Assembly (NCBI GenBank): GCA_012932295.1
Contig: JAAONU010000006.1
Span: 23,997,929-24,061,928, forward strand
Origin: Cyclina sinensis
Taxonomy: Eukaryota; Mollusca; Bivalvia; Venerida; Veneridae
Direction: 5' to 3'
DNA: 64,000 bases
A program made the position numbers and the translations under genes. Within the stretch, counting starts at the first letter, position 1. Every line of letters begins with the position of its first letter. Of the stretch, positions 33,871-45,313 are shown in pieces. The notes under the pieces are model-generated. The model saw nothing but the letters and a program-made list of their open reading frames with translations, was not told the DNA's origin and ran no database searches.

Positions 33871-34881
33871 TATGGCATTTGAAAATAATTTACTAAAGAT
33901 ATTGAAAATCTTTTTTTAAAGTGTACAATTTAGGCCTCTGTCAAGGTTATTCACCAGTGGTACACAAAAAGGTAGTTCCAAAGTTTCAATGATTTTATTT
34001 TCTTAAATGATCACTATGTTGTAAGATCTACATATTGAATTTTTTTTTTACTTAAGTAGTGTCTGTTTGTGATAAAACTTATTTTATCACTTTCTTCTGA
34101 TTGTAAACACAAAAGTACAACATCTGAGTTTGTGTATGCAGAAAGAAAATAATAGCTGCAAGGCATACGTTTGTAAGATATTGATCTTACATACATTGCT
34201 TTTCTTCTTCCTATTTTTTACATTATTGTTGTTGATATTTCTTGTAATACAGAAAACAAAAATATTCTGACACCTACATCTTGTATATATTTTGTTAGAT
34301 TTTTTAAGGTAGATACATGATCATATACTTTTTTAAGCAGTTTTTCGTGTCATTTTGATAGAATAAAACGAATTAGTCTAAGAGAATATATCTATCAGAA
34401 GACATGTATTTAGCAATTCAACAGTTTGAGATGTCGGAAAAAAATGTTTATAAGTATACTTTTTCAGTTAGATGACTTTGGGATAGGTCTTTGCTGTAAA
34501 TAAATACTTCATGTGGTTTAATATGAATCTGTTTTTCTAACATACAAGGTCACAGTCACAATTATATCTGTAAAAATGGGACTTTTTCGATGCTCCATTA
34601 TAAAAATACTTCAGTCTGCAGACCCTCAATGGCGGATGCAAGGGAAATAATTAGGGAGGTACAAATTTCTGGAACAGTCTATATTGATCAAGTGAGCCAG
34701 TTGGTATACTGATCATTTTGCTATATGTTGGTTTGCTATCTGTACATATTCACTACCCATGTTCTTTACAAGTACACAAGTACTCTATTTGCAACATAGT
34801 AGATTCGCTGAACGGTTTTGTAATTGCATATTTTCTAAATGTGAACAGTTAACCCACTAAAAGTATTAGGTATTTATTTAA
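33871..34881. other. AT-rich intergenic stretch
   Basis: Nothing recognised. Open frames here are short and lack domains. Confidence 0.5.
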
Positions 34882-35280
34882 AGTGACTGACCTACAGAAT
34901 TTAGCTGAAAACTTTGTTTCTTTAAAATTGAAGAGAAGTTATAATACTATGGAAGAAACATAATCTACACATCATGAAAACTGAAAAACGAAGTTTTGCT
35001 TATGCCGTGATTCGAACCCATGCTCTTTCTGTCAGGAAAGCATAGAGGGATGATCTACACCATTAAGCCACAGAGCCTAAATGTAGTTATCATAACTCGT
35101 GAAAATTAAAATCATAAAGTATCTACATGTACCCCTTGACTTATCGGGTAAACTTTTACCAGTTAAGGTGTGTAAATCTTCATATTTTTGCGTATTTACT
35201 GAATTTAGATATGTTCTTCACATTCTAGATGTTTAAACATTTTCTTTATTTTTCATTGTTGGCCCGCTGTGTGTAAGCAA
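34882..35280 (-). mobile_element. tRNA-cored TIR element, copy 2
   Basis: Starts AGTGACTGAC after TTAA (34878-34881), as in copy 1; the right end is decayed. On the minus strand, TGGCTTAATGG (35070-35060) matches the pol III A box at every position, and GGTTCGAATCA (35018-35008) matches the B box except for its last base. The internal promoter of this copy is therefore the best preserved of the three. Confidence 0.75.
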
Positions 35281-35293
35281 GCTTTTGTTTGAA

Positions 35294-35708
35294 GCGAATA
35301 CATAATAAAATTTAACTGAAAGATTTTCTTTAAAATTTAATAGAAGTGAATTAATAATGGAAAAAAAATATAATGCTTCTAAACACCATGAAAGCTAAAA
35401 AAATGAATTCACCAGGATTGAACCCATGCCTTTTCGGTCAGTAAAATGAATGGCAATGACTGAGCTGCAGGTACTACTGGTTTTTCACTTTTGTCAGAAT
35501 TGATAATATAAATAATGTATCTAACCAGTGACTAACCTGGTAATTGTATTTTACTGATAGAAATGGGTAAAAATTTATATTGCGATGTGTTTCTGTGACA
35601 AAGATGAGTCAGTAACTTAGTTTAGACATGTTCTTGACAATTACATGTACGGCTAGAATTTGTAGATGTATAAACATTTTCTTTTTTTCCATCTGTGAGA
35701 CAGTCGCT
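35294..35708 (-). mobile_element. tRNA-cored TIR element, copy 3, adjacent to copy 2
   Basis: The left end is decayed (AGCGAATAC) and the right end is ACAGTCGCT without a clear TTAA. On the minus strand, a B-box-like GGTTCAATCC and an A-box-like GCAGCTCAGTCAT remain. Body words shared with copies 1 and 2 include GTAACTTAGTTTA and CATTTTCTTTTTTTC. Confidence 0.65.
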
Positions 35709-36053
35709 CTCACATTGTAATTTAAAGAGTATAGCAAAGAATCATCAATTGTGGATAACACTCATCTGAGGACTTCCCAGAGAAATATAATACTTAAGTA
35801 TGATTATGATGATGAGGGTATTAAAATAATAACTAATATAATAACTTATTCGGGTTATGAATATAACAGCTGAAAGCTGCTATCCCCACTGTTCTAGCCT
35901 TTGATGCTGATTTGTTTGATAACTTATTTTATTACTAATTATGATACACATTCTCATTATAAGAAGCATATTTTCTAGAATATGTCTCCTATTTCAGAAC
36001 ATATAAAGATATTCAACTTACTGTACATGCATATGATGAAGAACTAATAAGTT

Positions 36054-36776
36054 TTGAATTTCAAAGCCAAATGCCAAGAGAAATTAGATGTTCTGGCAGA
36101 AAATGCCGGAGTGAAGGACAAAGTTGTAACAGACCTAGAACCAGTCAGTGACTGTATGAAAAGGATCAGTAAATATTCTTCATCAGATCAATGCCAAACC
36201 TTGATTAACCCCAGTAATTTAAAACAACCAAATCTTGGTTACTGATGTACAGGTATCTTTTATATGCCTCTATCAGTGATGGGAAGCAAGTATTTCAAAA
36301 ATCCAATTGAATATATGAATCCTTGCTACCAGGTTTCTAGTTGAAAACACTTAACAACTAAGCTGATTCATGAAAAGTGTAAAGAACTCATAAGTTATAT
36401 TAAACTACAGATAAAATCTGCCCAAAGTGTATGTTTAACCCTTGATTTGTGGACAAATAGACAAATGTGATCTTTTTAGGAGATATGAGGCCTTTCAATC
36501 AAAATCCATAATGCTTACCTGCTCTAGGTTTAAAGGCAGACATACAGGGGAAAAACATCAAGAATATGAATTAAGTGGCCATTGCTTCCTTTGAAATTGG
36601 ACATAGAATTTCAAATATTGTCACCAACAATGCAGCTTACATGCTCAAAGCATTTAACTTTTAATTCAATGCCAGTTTTCAAAGAAACATACATGGATGA
36701 ATCTGAAGAAGTTGACTTGAAGGCAGTCAGTGAACAATGTGATGAAACAAAGTTCAAATGGGGGTATTTTTCTTGA
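36054..36776 (+). pseudogene. hAT-family (ZBED-like) transposase fragment
   Basis: Several frames give hAT blocks in order: a segment with SSDQCQTLI; CLTLDLWTNRQM at about 36436-36471 (the conserved block around the first catalytic Asp, usually with the DxW pattern); FKGRHTGEKH in another frame; and ISNIVTNNAAYMLKAFN at about 36608-36658 (usually VTDNAANM, here with Asn for Asp). It then reads into VDLKAVSEQCDE and stops at 36776. The C-terminal dimerisation part is missing. Stops and shifts make it a relic. Confidence 0.75.
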
Positions 36777-38512
36777 TCATAAGAAAATACCCCCTTAGCT
36801 TACATTGCTGAAATCAAACAAACAAAAATTGTGATAAAGTACATGTACACTATCACATTTTCTCTTAATGATGGAACTTAAATAATACATGTTGTATTTG
36901 TATACATTATCTCTAACCTTACTATAAGTGAAAATGGTTACAGTCTTTTGTAATTGAAATGTAATTGATTACATTGCAGGTTGTATTGTAGTTTAACTAC
37001 TAATAAATTCTTTTGAAAAATGACTGTATTTGTAATTTAATTGGTGAAATGTAATTGACTTTTATTTTTAATTAAACTAAATACATTTTCAAGTAATTTA
37101 CCCCATGTCTCTAAACTTAAACCGATTTATAAATAATAGTTTTCATTAGCACTAGGTACATAGATAGATTAATTTACTTTATTTAATATGGATATCTGTT
37201 TTTGTATAATATGTTCTGTTTTGGTTATTGTTGTGACATTTTCATTCCTAGTTAAAGTTAAATCAAGTACTTATCTGTTCTAAGTTATTTACTAATTTCC
37301 TGGCTCAAACAAGGTGTTTAGTCGAGGGTAATTTTAGAGAGTAATTTTAAGACTTGGTCTACTAGGTTAATGCTGTTTGTCAGTAGGTAAAAAAGATAAT
37401 GCCACCAAATAAACCTGATATTAAATAGTGTATGAATCTGGTGAATCAATCAAAGATTTGTTGGTCAAAACACTGGGAACAGTATTAGACTTGGGGTTGA
37501 ATACTTAGGACAGTTATTAAAAACATTACAGTGACTTTATTTTCTAATTACAAATTACTATGGATTACTCTTCGGGACCATTAAGCCTTGCCACGTGACA
37601 TAATTGATGATGTATTTTACTGTCACAGAAATCAGAAGTATTCATGAGTACATAAAAATTTGTATTGTATTTGAATAAATTACATCACATGTAATTCAGA
37701 TTACTGTAGCAATCAAATATGTTTGAATACTTGCATTTGAGTAATAAATAACAGGGATAACAATTACTGTATTTGAATACCTCAAGCCTGTTTGATACAT
37801 GTAATTATTGAAGAAATCATATTTTATAAGACCACTGAAGAAACAAAGCAGACCTACCATTATCATTGATGGGGCTATCAGAATGTTTATTAAGATAAAA
37901 AGTGTTGTTTATCAGGATTGTGAATTGCATGTGAGGATTATAAATTGTTTCCTGTGAAAGAATTTGAAATATTGTTTTTGAATCTTATTGCCAACTTACA
38001 ATGTATTATCTAAAAACTAAAAAATGTTTACTATCAATTTTGTCAAGTTATAAGAACATTTTGTTATTTATTTTTTTATACTTGATATCTTGATAGTTTC
38101 AACTCCTTCAAACTTTTTTAAGTATTATCAAATGTTAATTATACCTCCACATCCAAAGTGTGCAGGCTATATTGGATTCATGTTGATGTCCCTCTGTCTT
38201 ATCCTCTCTTGTCCAGGCCATAACATCTCCATACATGATACCTTGGCATATTGTTTTAGCTTAATAAGATGCTATTTTGCATATAAGACAGTGACTCTTA
38301 GCTCAAATGTCAAGGTAACAGTCATTGGTCAAAGGTAAAAATGTAAATTTTAGACCTTGTCAAGACCATAAATTATCCATGCATGGAAGGATTTTAAAAA
38401 AACCTACAAGTTGGCTTATTTGTTCACTTTGATTAGTCAGTGTATCACTTGTTAGACCTAAGTTCATAGATCTAAGCTAAAGGTCACAATCACTGGTCAA
38501 AGGTGAAAAAGT
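36777..38512. other. AT-rich intergenic stretch
   Basis: No gene or repeat boundary recognised. The open frame of 82 codons at 38090 has no domain. Confidence 0.5.
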
Positions 38513-39767
38513 GTGTGCTAGTTCTTGCTACTGCCAACTTCACATTTTTTTCTACTGCCCTTACAACTGCTGCAAACTTCACGTTTTTCCCACTGCTACT
38601 ACTCTTACAGCTTCTGCCAACTTCACGTTTTATTTACTGCTACTCCCAGCTTCGAGTTTTGCCTACTGCTACTGTTCTTACTACTACTGCCAGCTTCACG
38701 TTTTGTTTACTGCTACTGCCAGCTTCGAGTTTTGCCTACTGCTACTGTTCTTACTGCTACTGCCAGCTTCTTGTTTTGTTTACTGCTACTGCTGTTACTA
38801 ATACTGCCAGCTTCACGTTTTGCCTACTGCTACTGCTGTGACTGCTACTGGCAGCTTCATGTTTTGTTTACTGCTACTGCTGTTATTAATACTGCCAGCT
38901 TCACGTTTTGCCTATTGCTACTGCTGTGACTGCTACTTGCAGCTTCACGTTTTTCCTACTGCTACTACTCTTACAGCTACTGCCAACTTCGCGTTTTATT
39001 TACTGCTACTGCCAGCTTCGAGTTTTGCCTACTGCTACTGTTCTTACTGCTACTGCCAGCTTCACGTTTTGTTTACTGCTACTGCCAGCTTCGAGTTTTG
39101 CCTACTGCTACTGTTCTTACTGCTACTGCCAGCTTCTTGTTTTGTTTACTGCTACTGCTGTTACTAATACTGCCAGCTTCACGTTTTGCCTACTGCTACT
39201 GCTGTGACTGCTACTGGCAGCTTCACGTTTTGTTTACTGCTACTGCTGTTACTAATACTGCCAGATTCACGTTTTGTTTACTGCTACTGCTGTTACTGCT
39301 ACTGCCAACTTCACGTTTTGTATACTGCTACTGCTCTTACTGCTACTGCCAACTTCAAGTTTTGTTCACTGCCACTGCCAAGTTCACATTTTGTTTACTG
39401 CATGCTGTTACTGCTACTGCCAACTACACGTTTTGTTTACTGCTACTGCCCTTACTACTACTGCCAACTTCACGTTTTGCCTACTGCTACTGCCCTTACT
39501 GCTACTGCCAACTTCACGTTTTGTTTACTGTTACTGCCAGCTTCATGTTTTGTTTACTGATACTGCCGATACTTCTACTGCCAGCTTCATGTTTTGTTTA
39601 CTGCTACTGCTGTTACTGCAACTGCCAGCTTCACGTTTTGTTTACTGCTACTGCTCTTACTGCTACTGCCAACTTCACGTTTTGTTTACTGCTACTGCCC
39701 TTAATGCTACTGCCAACTTCACGTTTTGTTTACTGCTACTGCTGTAACTGCTTCTGCCAGCTTCTTG
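38513..39767. repeat. Inverted second array of the 11470 satellite family (~28 units)
   Basis: Units such as TGCCAGCTTCACGTTTTG followed by CCTACTGCTACTGCTCTTAC are the inverse of the 11470-15280 unit. Full 44-bp units are mixed with 26-bp short units lacking an 18-bp internal piece. Here the stop-free strand is the plus strand, so leucine/cysteine/tyrosine-rich open frames up to 238 codons appear on plus. These are treated as artefacts. Confidence 0.95.
38580..39311. repeat. 366-bp higher-order duplication in the inverted array
   Basis: TGCCAGCTTCTTG with its flanking variant order occurs at 38761 and 39127, an offset of 366 bp. The preceding CTTACAG..TGCCAACTTC..TTTTATTTACTG block is also repeated with the same offset. 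Confidence 0.8.
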
Positions 39768-39774
39768 CACTGCA

Positions 39775-40499
39775 AAAATTATCACGTGATCAAAATCGTA
39801 CAATATTCGCTTGAATATAGCAGTAAAATCGAAGAAAGCATATAAATAACGGTTTATTTATATCTGAGACGTGGCTGCATAAAACCCGTCTCAAAAAAAA
39901 AAGCGTGTAATGGCCTTTTATTGTTTACTTTGTTGCTCACCCTGTTAAGGCCTGAAATTCGAGAAAGTTGTGTTTGATATTGAGTACAATGGGTGAAATG
40001 GTACTTGTTGTCGTTGTTTTTAGCAAATGAAAAGCGTTTATTAAAAAGTTTGCAATGGCATTTTGTGTACAATTGTATTTGCGCCTGAAATAAAAATTTC
40101 CATTGTTTGTGAGGTTGTATAATGATCTAAACACATCTATTTAACACACAAGTACAATGTCTAGTCAGATTTAATGAGTACAATTGTCGAACGTCCACTT
40201 TTTTCCCTTAAATATTTGTGTTGTTGTTGTTGTTGTTTTTTGTTGCTGTTTTTTTGTTGTTTTTTTTCAGATTCTGCCCTTAAAGTCCAACAAATATAAT
40301 ATTGTAGAGTGAAAGGTAAGAGAAATTCTTAAAACTTAATGGATGTGGGTACTTAATTTGCTTGTCATTCGTGATCATCTAGATACTGTTTCGATTTCAT
40401 GTGTACGCCAACCTATTATTATCTATACTGTGTATAATTTGTTCTACCAGCTAACTTTAAGTTTTAAATATTGGAAAGTTCCTACTATATCATTCGTTT
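39775..40499 (+). repeat. 5' part of zinc-finger fragment repeat, copy A
   Basis: It begins ATCACGTGATCAAAATCGTAC and shares an ordered series of words with 52610-53300 (AAGGCCTGAAATTCGA, TTTGCAATGGCATT, CAGATTTAATGAGTAC, TCCAACAAATATAATATT, TGCTTGTCATTCGTGATCAT). Similarity stops near 40499, where a GTGTCGCC-type repeat enters. It resumes at about 43811, just after the 41690-43807 element. Confidence 0.75.
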
Positions 40500-40505
40500 T
40501 TTGTG

Positions 40506-41163
40506 TCGCCCTTTCAAAGAAACGGCGACACATAGTGATCGCTTTGTCGGTCCGTCACGAAAACTTAACGTTGGCTATAACTTTGCTTTACATAACCTTA
40601 CTAAACTTTCAAATTGTATTGCTTATGACAACAGGGTCGGGATGATGCCAAAATCTGTAGGTCAAGGTCACATTTGATAGAGTTATGCCTCTTTTTGTAC
40701 TTGGATTTTGACATGAACACTTAACGTTGGCGATAACTCTGCCATTTCTTAACATTTTTTTCATCATTTTTTCCAATTTTAATGCTTAGTCAACATCAAA
40801 GACAACACCTTTTCTGAAGGGCAGATAACTCGCAAATTTATTTTTGCAATGTTATGCCCGTTTTTCAACTTAAAATTTTTTGGTTAACCTTTGTCTTAAT
40901 GTCCATTACTCAAAAAGTGTCTAAGATTTTTCATTCAAACTTGCAATACTTGATCACCAGCAAGGCCCCTACAAAGATTGTTGCTACCCTTGTCCCTGGG
41001 GTCGCATTTAGCCCCACCCCCAGGGGTCACTTGATTTTGCCATACCTATATGTAGGGAAAAAACTGTAAAAAGCATAGAAATAAAATATTAACTGACCTA
41101 AGATGGGTAAGTACTCCCACTTTCTTCCCTTCCCCTCTGCATGGGGACGCCCACCCTGCCCAC
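40506..41163. repeat. GTGTCGCC-type dispersed repeat, partial
   Basis: The segment opens with a hairpin, GTGTCGCC, 12 bases, then GGCGACAC, followed by ATAGTGATCGCTTTGTCGGTCC. The same opening is seen in the repeat at 51163. Its 3' limit is unclear. Confidence 0.6.
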
Positions 41164-41455
41164 GTAACCCCTCATTTTTTACCCCCTGGACCTTTTTTTT
41201 TCTTAAAACATAGGTACTTGACTCGTAATCCCCCAACACCCTCCCCACCCCGCAACCAGCCCCCGGGCCCGAAATTTTTTTTACTACATACACACTTGAA
41301 TCCCGATCCACCCTCAACCCCCCAACCAGTCTGCCCCCGGGGTCCGATCTTTTTACTTTAAATACATTTGTACTTGACTTCCCATCCACCCTCCTCCGGC
41401 CCGAATATTTTTTAATTCATAGGTACTTGACTCTCCCCACAAAAAAACTCATCTC
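41164..41455. repeat. C-rich degenerate tandem repeat, ~4 units of ~75-85 bp
   Basis: Each unit has a T-run, a word like ACATAGGTACTTGACTC, and a C-rich CCACCCTCAACCCCCC segment. Words GTACTTGACT occur near 41214, 41370 and 41423 and a variant near 41292. The plus strand is strongly C-rich relative to G. Confidence 0.6.
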
Positions 41456-41729
41456 GTATGACTAGGTACTTGCCCTCCGCTACTCAATTTTTTCTTCACC
41501 TAGGCCTCTTGTTTAACTCGGCCTATAATTACTTATCCAGCACTGAGGAAAGTGGAGCATGCTGTCTGTGGACAGGTCTTGTACTTGGGCTAGCTGCTGT
41601 CTTTTCTTGTTTACCTTTTTTATTACTCGAACAGATAACCCAAGGGCGTCACAAGTGTTCAACCGAACACCCATCTAGTCTTACAATAATACGGAAGCCC
41701 ACTGAGGCCGTTTTGACTTAGAAAGTAGA

Positions 41730-41832
41730 AGGCGACAATTCGAACTTAGATGTTAGATCTTAGATGTTAGATCTTAGAACTTAGGTCTTAGATCTTAGAA
41801 CTTAGGTCTTAGATCTTAGAACTTAGATGTCC
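41730..41832. repeat. Cluster of palindromic CTTAGATCTTAG-type words
   Basis: TTAGATCTTAGAACTTAG and TTAGATGTTAGATCTTAG alternate for about 100 bp. A second cluster (CTTAGTTCTTAGAACTAAG words) lies at 42411-42512. Both are within the TACGGAAG element. Confidence 0.8.
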
Positions 41833-42815
41833 CGTAAAGGCATTAAAAAGCCCAGAAAGGGACCGAGTCACTTGGAATCATTGATCAATCCTTCCGTCTT
41901 TTCTTCTGTACCAGGTCAAGACCACAGTGGCCACTTAAATAAAAGTTAACCATTGCCTTAAATTTTAAGACTTGCACTTCTGTATTAATGCTGGATGAAG
42001 TTATTAGCAGTTGGATAGTGATTGGGGTCGTCATGATATATAAGTATATTAAAAGACAAGGATTTGCCTAATATAGTATTGAAATAAATTGCCATTTGTT
42101 GCAATTTCCTAAGGTGACAAAGGGGCATAATTCTGCTAAAATGCTTGATGGTGTGACCTGCTCTTGGCTGCAGATTGGGGTCATCAGTATATACATAATG
42201 AAACGCATCATTGAATACGTACAACAGAATCTTGCAAAGGAAGTATATGGCTATCCCATTGGCAGGGTGCCAAATAATGGCTAATCGAGAAAATGTTGCA
42301 TGCGCAAAATATGCTATCGATGCACATATATGCTGTGAAAATTAGCTATACAACTAGATAAAAAGCGTGCAAAAACAATAATGAAAGAATCCATAACGTT
42401 ATAACATAGACCTTAGCACTTAGTTCTTAGAACTAAGACATTAGAACTTAGTTCTTAGAACTTAGATCTTAGAACTTAGTTCTTAGAACTAAGACATTAG
42501 AGCTAAAACTTAAATTAGAAAGAAATTAAAAAATATTGGTTTGAAGCTAAAAGAAGGAAAACGTAACTCTATCTCAAACATAAAACATTATTCAAGTAAA
42601 CTACAATGCATGATACTTATATCATTAATCACTAAAAAGAATATCACAATCTCGACTAGAACTTGTCGATGGCATACCCCCGTGACACACTCAAGAAATA
42701 GTTAATACTAAAGCTTTGTTAAAGTTGACGCAAACTTTCTTTAATATTATGCACAATATATAATAACAATATAATATACTTGTATGATAAACTATGAAAA
42801 AATAATGCTTAATAC

Positions 42816-42936
42816 GTTCTAGTCTTGTAAAATGCGCCCCTCTGAGAATGACAGCTAAATCCGTGATCACAACACTAGTTACTGGTGTAATAAAAAGCAG
42901 CAAAATTCCAAACATCCATGCCCATTGTAAGACCAT
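42816..42936 (-). CDS. Possible exon encoding a signal peptide (weak)
   Basis: On the minus strand a good acceptor (CCTTTTCCAG) stands 9 bp before an ATG at 42936. The ATG opens MVLQWAWMFGILLLFITPVT, which has the form of a secretory signal or membrane anchor. A possible donor GTATTAAG follows at 42815. No partner exon was identified, and the exon lies within a transposable element, so this is only a candidate. Confidence 0.15.
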
Positions 42937-43159
42937 TTTCGTCGTCTGGAAAAGGAATAGAGAAGATTCAGCAATATGAAAAATAATCAAATTATTTTTA
43001 ATACACGTTAGAAAACCGACAGTATCAATAATTATAAAACTGACAGTTAAACAATTTTAAATACCGTTCCAAATTTTGATAAGAGGGGAAATTACACAAA
43101 GACAGGCAACAGATACTTGTGTTCTTCTTAAAGAGAAGCCCTGGGTATAATAAGCCAGC

Positions 43160-43385
43160 CGAAATCGCTAGCCTGGAATGCGTGGTAACGCACTGGACTG
43201 GTAACCGAGGGGTCCCGAGATCGATCACCCGCTCGTCCACTAACATTACTAATTGTCTTTCGGATGAGACGTTAAACCGAGGTCCCATGTATTAGTGCTG
43301 TACACTGAACATGCAAAAGAACCTGGGGTGTCCCTGGAATGGGATGCTTTCTGTATCGTATAAACTCAAAATAGATAGATAGACT
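43160..43385 (+). mobile_element. tRNA-derived SINE
   Basis: The head TGGAATGCGTGGTAACGCACTGGACTGG followed by GGGGTCCCGAGATCGATCACCC has the A-box and B-box spacing of a tRNA gene. A body follows (AGACGTTAAACCGAGGTCCC, CTGGAATGGGATGCTTTCTG), and it ends in a short repeated tail AATAGATAGATAGAC. It sits within the TACGGAAG element. No cloverleaf tRNA gene could be drawn. Confidence 0.75.
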
Positions 43386-43830
43386 AGCCAGTTGAATTGG
43401 GAAGTTCTAGCGGTGTATATTACATATAAAGATCACTGACAGTGAATGATTGACGAGAGGCGGAGTTAGGTTTAACAAAGAAATACCTTCCTTTAACAAA
43501 CACTGAAAGAACTCTAATGCAATGGACCCACCGTAACATTTATTGGTAGCCATACAAGATCAAAATTCCACTCTCGAATGAATAGATTTATTGTGAAAAT
43601 ATCAGCAATGCATTTTATCTCACCACTTTTGGTAGATTTTTGTGTCTACCGACCGCTCTTGACTTCCTTGCAAAAATGGCGTTTCCCGCCTTCATGAGAT
43701 TTCTACTACATTCTAAGTTCTAAGACCTAAGTTCTAAGATCTAACATCTTAGTTCGAATTGTTGCCTTCTAATGTCTAACTCAAAACGGCCTCAATGGGC
43801 TTCCGTACGATAAAATCATCTTTATTTCAG

Positions 43831-44122
43831 AGACAGAAACAAGTGTTACTTCATAAATTGGTAAGCATGTTAACGTATTTCAATGGAATGAAATTAGAGG
43901 GAAACGATTTTTATCGAAATTATCTTTAGATACTTGACCTGGCCAGTTTAAGTATACTCTTTAATGTCTTTACAGAAATAGGCAAGGTCCGATGTGTACA
44001 TTTGCCGGCATTGTGGTAATTCATATAAAGGACGGTCTGGGCAATTTCGGCATGGACAAGTCCATGAAAGGGAGACTCCTCGTGAAAACTGTAGGAAATT
44101 GTTCCCAAATTACAGCGATTAA
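43831..44122 (+). pseudogene. C2H2 zinc-finger gene fragment, copy A (two small exons)
   Basis: A 30-bp mini-exon (43831-43860, RQKQVLLHKL) lies between TTTATTTCAG and GTAAGC, then an exon at 43976 after TCTTTACAG, both in phase 0. The second exon carries one complete finger, YICRHCGNSYKGRSGQFRH then GQVH (CX2CX12HX3H), and ends at TAA 44120-44122. The second codon of this exon is TAG where copy B has TCG, so copy A is interrupted. No start codon exon was found. A single finger followed by only about 15 residues is not a usual complete factor. Confidence 0.6.
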
Positions 44123-45082
44123 GTTACCAACACATAGGTTCGTCAAATATATGTTATATTATACTTAAATGTCGGTGGGATATTTTATCATACTGCTCAT
44201 TTTTAAATGATGATGAAGACAAAGAATCTGTTGAAACCATATTTGCAGCACTATTAGGTAAACCGAGAGCCACTTGTGTGTGTTGTTAAGGCTCCACCAT
44301 GATAATGGCGAGCGGGCATATGGTGTATACCCTTTCCACGCGCGCGCGTGTGTGTGTGTGTTTTTTTTAAACTTGCTACAGTTATCTGGAAACACACCAA
44401 CAAAATGACAGCATTTTGGAAAGTCACTAAATACAATCGTGTAGTGACCTTAAAATATGTTTATAGCTTCACATTTTGTTTGAAACTTGCAAAATTTCGA
44501 ATACGTGTCATTTTCCATGTTTTATCGGTATTTTTACACACTTCTGCTGGCTGATTTTTCGACTCATACATACTTTACCACTTCTAGTGTCAGGGTAAGA
44601 ACATCTGACACAACGTACGCCATTTTGAATTGCCATGGTTTCCAAAGTCGAGGCGTGTTCTTCGAAGCTGCACAATATTACAGCATCATCAGGTAAATAT
44701 TTTTCTATGAAAAATCGCCAACGGTTAAAACGATGAGACTGGTCTCGGGATCTCTCGGGATCTCTACTTTCCAGATCTTATTACGGAAAATAACGATAAT
44801 TTCCGAACTTGGATTAGTTTCAGTAAATTAGAGTTGTTTACAAAGTAGCTGTAGTATAGGAGATTTTCGCTGCTCAAGACTTATAAATGAGAACGCTGAA
44901 CAACTTTTCTACAGTCAAAATATCTTTAATTGTGTATTTATAAAGTACAGTATATGTGTAGGAAACATGTATACAACAACAACAACAACTTCTACCGTTT
45001 ATTCGGCGATTAAGCAATAACACATTGCTTCTAGTCTACATAAGTCCATATTATGTTACACATGATTGTAGTGAAAAGTACG
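44123..45082. other. Intergenic stretch with alternating purine-pyrimidine tract
   Basis: An alternating CG/TG tract CGCGCGCGTGTGTGTGTG is at about 44340-44360, followed by T8. A TCTCGGGATCTCTCGGGATC doublet lies near 44740. No gene seen. Confidence 0.55.
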
Positions 45083-45190
45083 GAAGCCTAATAGTGCCAT
45101 TTTAACTTACAACTTCGATATTAGAATTTGGAACTTAGGAATTAGAAATTAGGACTTCGATGCTAGAACTTAGGAATTGGAACAAATGAC
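45083..45190. repeat. Second TACGGAAGCC-type end with CTTAGGAATTAG words
   Basis: TACGGAAGCCTAATAGTGCC followed by ATTTTAACTTAC resembles the left end of the 41690 element, and is followed by ACTTAGGAATT words. It looks like the end of a related element; no partner end was located. Confidence 0.6.
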
Positions 45191-45313
45191 TAAGGAGCTG
45201 CAACTTGTATACCTGCATTTTGGAGGGACATTTGCCTTCTCTCCGTCCTTCTCGCTATCGTCCTCCATGACACTTGTCCCGCCAAAATGCAGGTATACAA
45301 GTCGTAGCTCCTA
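45191..45313. repeat. Hairpin element with ~40-bp arms
   Basis: The arm CAACTTGTATACCTGCATTT (within 45191-45230) is mirrored by AAATGCAGGTATACAAGTCG (within 45275-45313) with three mismatches over 40 bp. The spacer is about 44 bp. It abuts the 3' end of the LINE fragment. Confidence 0.85.

Larger units (their letters stand above)
41690..43807. mobile_element. 2.1-kb TIR element with TACGGAAGCCC ends
   Basis: The left end TACGGAAGCCCACTGAGGCC is mirrored by the right end GGCCTCAATGGGCTTCCGTA. Inverted similarity continues for about 90 bp (CAATTCGAACTTAGATGTTAGATCTTAG on the left; its inverse is at 43710-43760). It lies inside the zinc-finger repeat copy A, between a homologous left part ending near 41689 and TTTATTTCAG at 43821. 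It contains CTTAG-word clusters and a SINE. No transposase was recognised. Confidence 0.75.

Noticed and set aside
35008..35070. Functional tRNA gene
   Set aside because: A and B boxes are good, but the flanking sequence does not fold into an acceptor stem and the unit lies inside a repeated TIR element.
38503..39814. Plus-strand Leu/Cys-rich open frames up to 238 codons
   Set aside because: Same satellite family in inverse orientation; overlapping frames again arise from the repeat unit.
43160..43240. tRNA gene
   Set aside because: tRNA-like boxes are followed by a body and a repeated tail typical of a SINE; no complete cloverleaf.
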